NCBI GenBank assembly: GCA_033557465.1
Contig: CM066047.1
Span: 3,162,001-3,226,000 of the forward strand
Direction of reading: 5' to 3'
Length of the DNA: 64,000 nucleotides
Source of the DNA: Ichthyophis bannanicus
Taxonomy: Eukaryota > Chordata > Amphibia > Gymnophiona > Ichthyophiidae
In this document: one piece after another, positions 62,930 through 64,000 of the stretch
Layout of the letters: each line of letters begins with the position of its first letter
Numbering within the stretch: the stretch's first letter is position 1
The notes under the pieces: model-generated
Told to the model about the DNA's origin: nothing
Seen by the model: the letters and a program-made list of their open reading frames with translations, nothing else
Database searches by the model: none
Made by a program: the position numbers and the translations under genes

Positions 62930-63850
62930 CTCCCACTCTGTTTGTGTACCCCCAAAAGATCTGTCTTGGCTCCACTCCATTTTCTCTCTCTCTCTACTCA
63001 GTCCCTTAGTGCGCTCATCTCTTCCCATGGTTTCAGTACCATGTTTACGCTAATGACTCCCAGATCTACCTCTCTACACCTGAGATCTCTCTGGCAATCC
63101 AGGCCCGGATCTCTGCCTGTCTTTCTGACTGCTGCTTGGATGTCTCGTCAGCGCTTGAAATTGAACATGGCCAAGACTGAGCTTTTTATTTTTTCCCCCT
63201 AAACCCTCCTTTCCCATTCCTCCTTTCTCAGTCTCTGTGGATAACTTGCTATTTCTTCCTGGTTCCTCAGTCCATAACCTTAGGGTCCTCTTTGACTCCT
63301 CTCTCTTCTGCACATATCCATCTGATAGCTAAAACCTGTCATTTTTCTCTGTAACATCAACAAAATCTACCCATTCCTTTCTGAACACATTACTAATGCA
63401 CTCTTTAGTCACCTCCCATCTAGACTATTGTAACTTATTCCTTCCTGGTCTCCCTCTGAATCATCTCTCTCCCCTTCAGTCTGTTGAACACTCTGCTGTG
63501 CAGCTAATCTTCTGCCAGCCTTGTCATGCCAAAATTACCCTTCTTCTCAAGTCACTTCATTGGCTCCCTATCCGTTTCTGCATCCAGTTCAAACTTCTCC
63601 TGCTGACCTACGAGTTCATTCGCCCTGCAGCTCCTCACTACCTTTCTCTTGTATCTCTCCCTACACCCCTCCTCAGGAGCTCCACTCTTCTGGCAAATCA
63701 CTTCTATCTGTGCCCTTCTCTTCTATTGCTAACTCCAGACTTTGTTTCAGACATAAGGAGCAGCCTACCTTAGGCTGTATATCAGGTGCCTTCTCTGGCC
63801 CTTTTCAAATCCAGGCTGAAAACTTGTGTCTTCTTTGCCGTTTTTGGATC
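62930..63850 (+). pseudogene. L2 reverse transcriptase, C-terminal part
   Basis: Continues the L2 gene after the CR1-B insertion: YPQRSVLAPL (for [11 protein letters not shown]), a YAND-type catalytic box (where YADD is expected) near 63050, then CLSDCCLDVSS. The long frame 63396-63773 holds VTSHLDYCNLFLPGLP, LLKSLHWLPIRFCIQFKLLLLTY and the C-terminal LFKSRLKT-like end near 63805. Stops near 63200 and 63320 break it. Confidence 0.85.
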
Positions 63851-64000
63851 TTGACTCACCTGGTCTCCTTTTTGTTTCCTTACTATTCCCCCTAGATGTA
63901 TCCTGATGTTTACAGCTACTGTGTTGTTTGGATTGTAAGCTCTGATGAGCAGGGGACCATCTTTTATGTATGTCTGTGCAGCACTGCGTACGTCTTGTAG

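Larger units (their letters stand above)
58431..64000 (+). mobile_element. L2-like LINE, interrupted and running off the window
   Basis: Coding remnants at 58620-59035 and 62910-63850 are consecutive parts of one L2-type reverse transcriptase, separated by a CR1-B insertion. The 3' UTR begins near 63890 and contains GGATTGTAAGCTCTGATGAG and GTGCAGCACTGCGTACG, the usual L2 tail. It is cut by the window end. Confidence 0.85.

Overview
This window reads as vertebrate nuclear DNA made almost entirely of transposable elements nested inside one another. No complete host gene is visible. The mix is CR1-type LINEs of at least three families, a BovB-like RTE LINE, L2-like LINEs, an ORF1-only L1 relative, DIRS elements with tyrosine recombinase, a Penelope-like fragment, a Ty3/gypsy element, a class I endogenous retrovirus (ERV) and tRNA-headed SINEs with a MIR-like core. 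That mix fits an amphibian, and I would guess a caecilian, better than a mammal or bird. The species is inference; a turtle or another anamniote is not excluded. Family labels A, B, C below are mine, based on comparing copies within the window.

Layout. 1-764: CR1-C fragment (-). 765-12735: BovB-like LINE (+), carrying a SINE with a 6-bp target-site duplication (TSD) and a gypsy element (4182-12679). The gypsy 3' LTR carries a CR1-A LINE (9414-12342). 12748-16735: CR1 fragments and CR1-B copy 1. 17120-24450: DIRS element (+) holding an in-frame-length minisatellite, Penelope pieces and two CR1-A tails. 24451-35740: a patchwork of LINE tails, SINEs, foldback elements and CR1-B copy 2 inside an older CR1-A-like copy. 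35741-39237: the least repetitive part, with a foldback element and a candidate host first exon on the minus strand (38309-38800). 39252-40769: half-L1 with a 14-bp TSD. 40990-43145: second DIRS (-), cut by CR1-A (-). That CR1-A is cut by the ERV (43656-56155), and the ERV is cut by a nearly intact CR1-C (45435-50325) and a SINE. 56269-57020: a palindromic element next to a CpG-rich candidate host promoter (+). 57491-58035: solo LTR (-). 58431-64000: L2 (+) cut by CR1-B, which is cut by a minus-strand L2-clade LINE.

How the parts work together. The autonomous LINEs encode an endonuclease (apurinic type) and a reverse transcriptase; CR1 families B and C add an ORF1 with an SGNH-type esterase fold. 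The SINE tails resemble the 3' end of the L2-clade LINE at 59392-62504, so that LINE type is the likely source of their mobilisation machinery. The gypsy element keeps gag-protease and integrase frames but lacks capsid and RT/RNase H, so it must have depended on a relative. The ERV is broken in every gene and has no env. Most coding regions are pseudogenes. The best preserved are CR1-C ORF1 (48605-49576), CR1-C ORF2 (one stop), and the gypsy gag-PR and IN frames.
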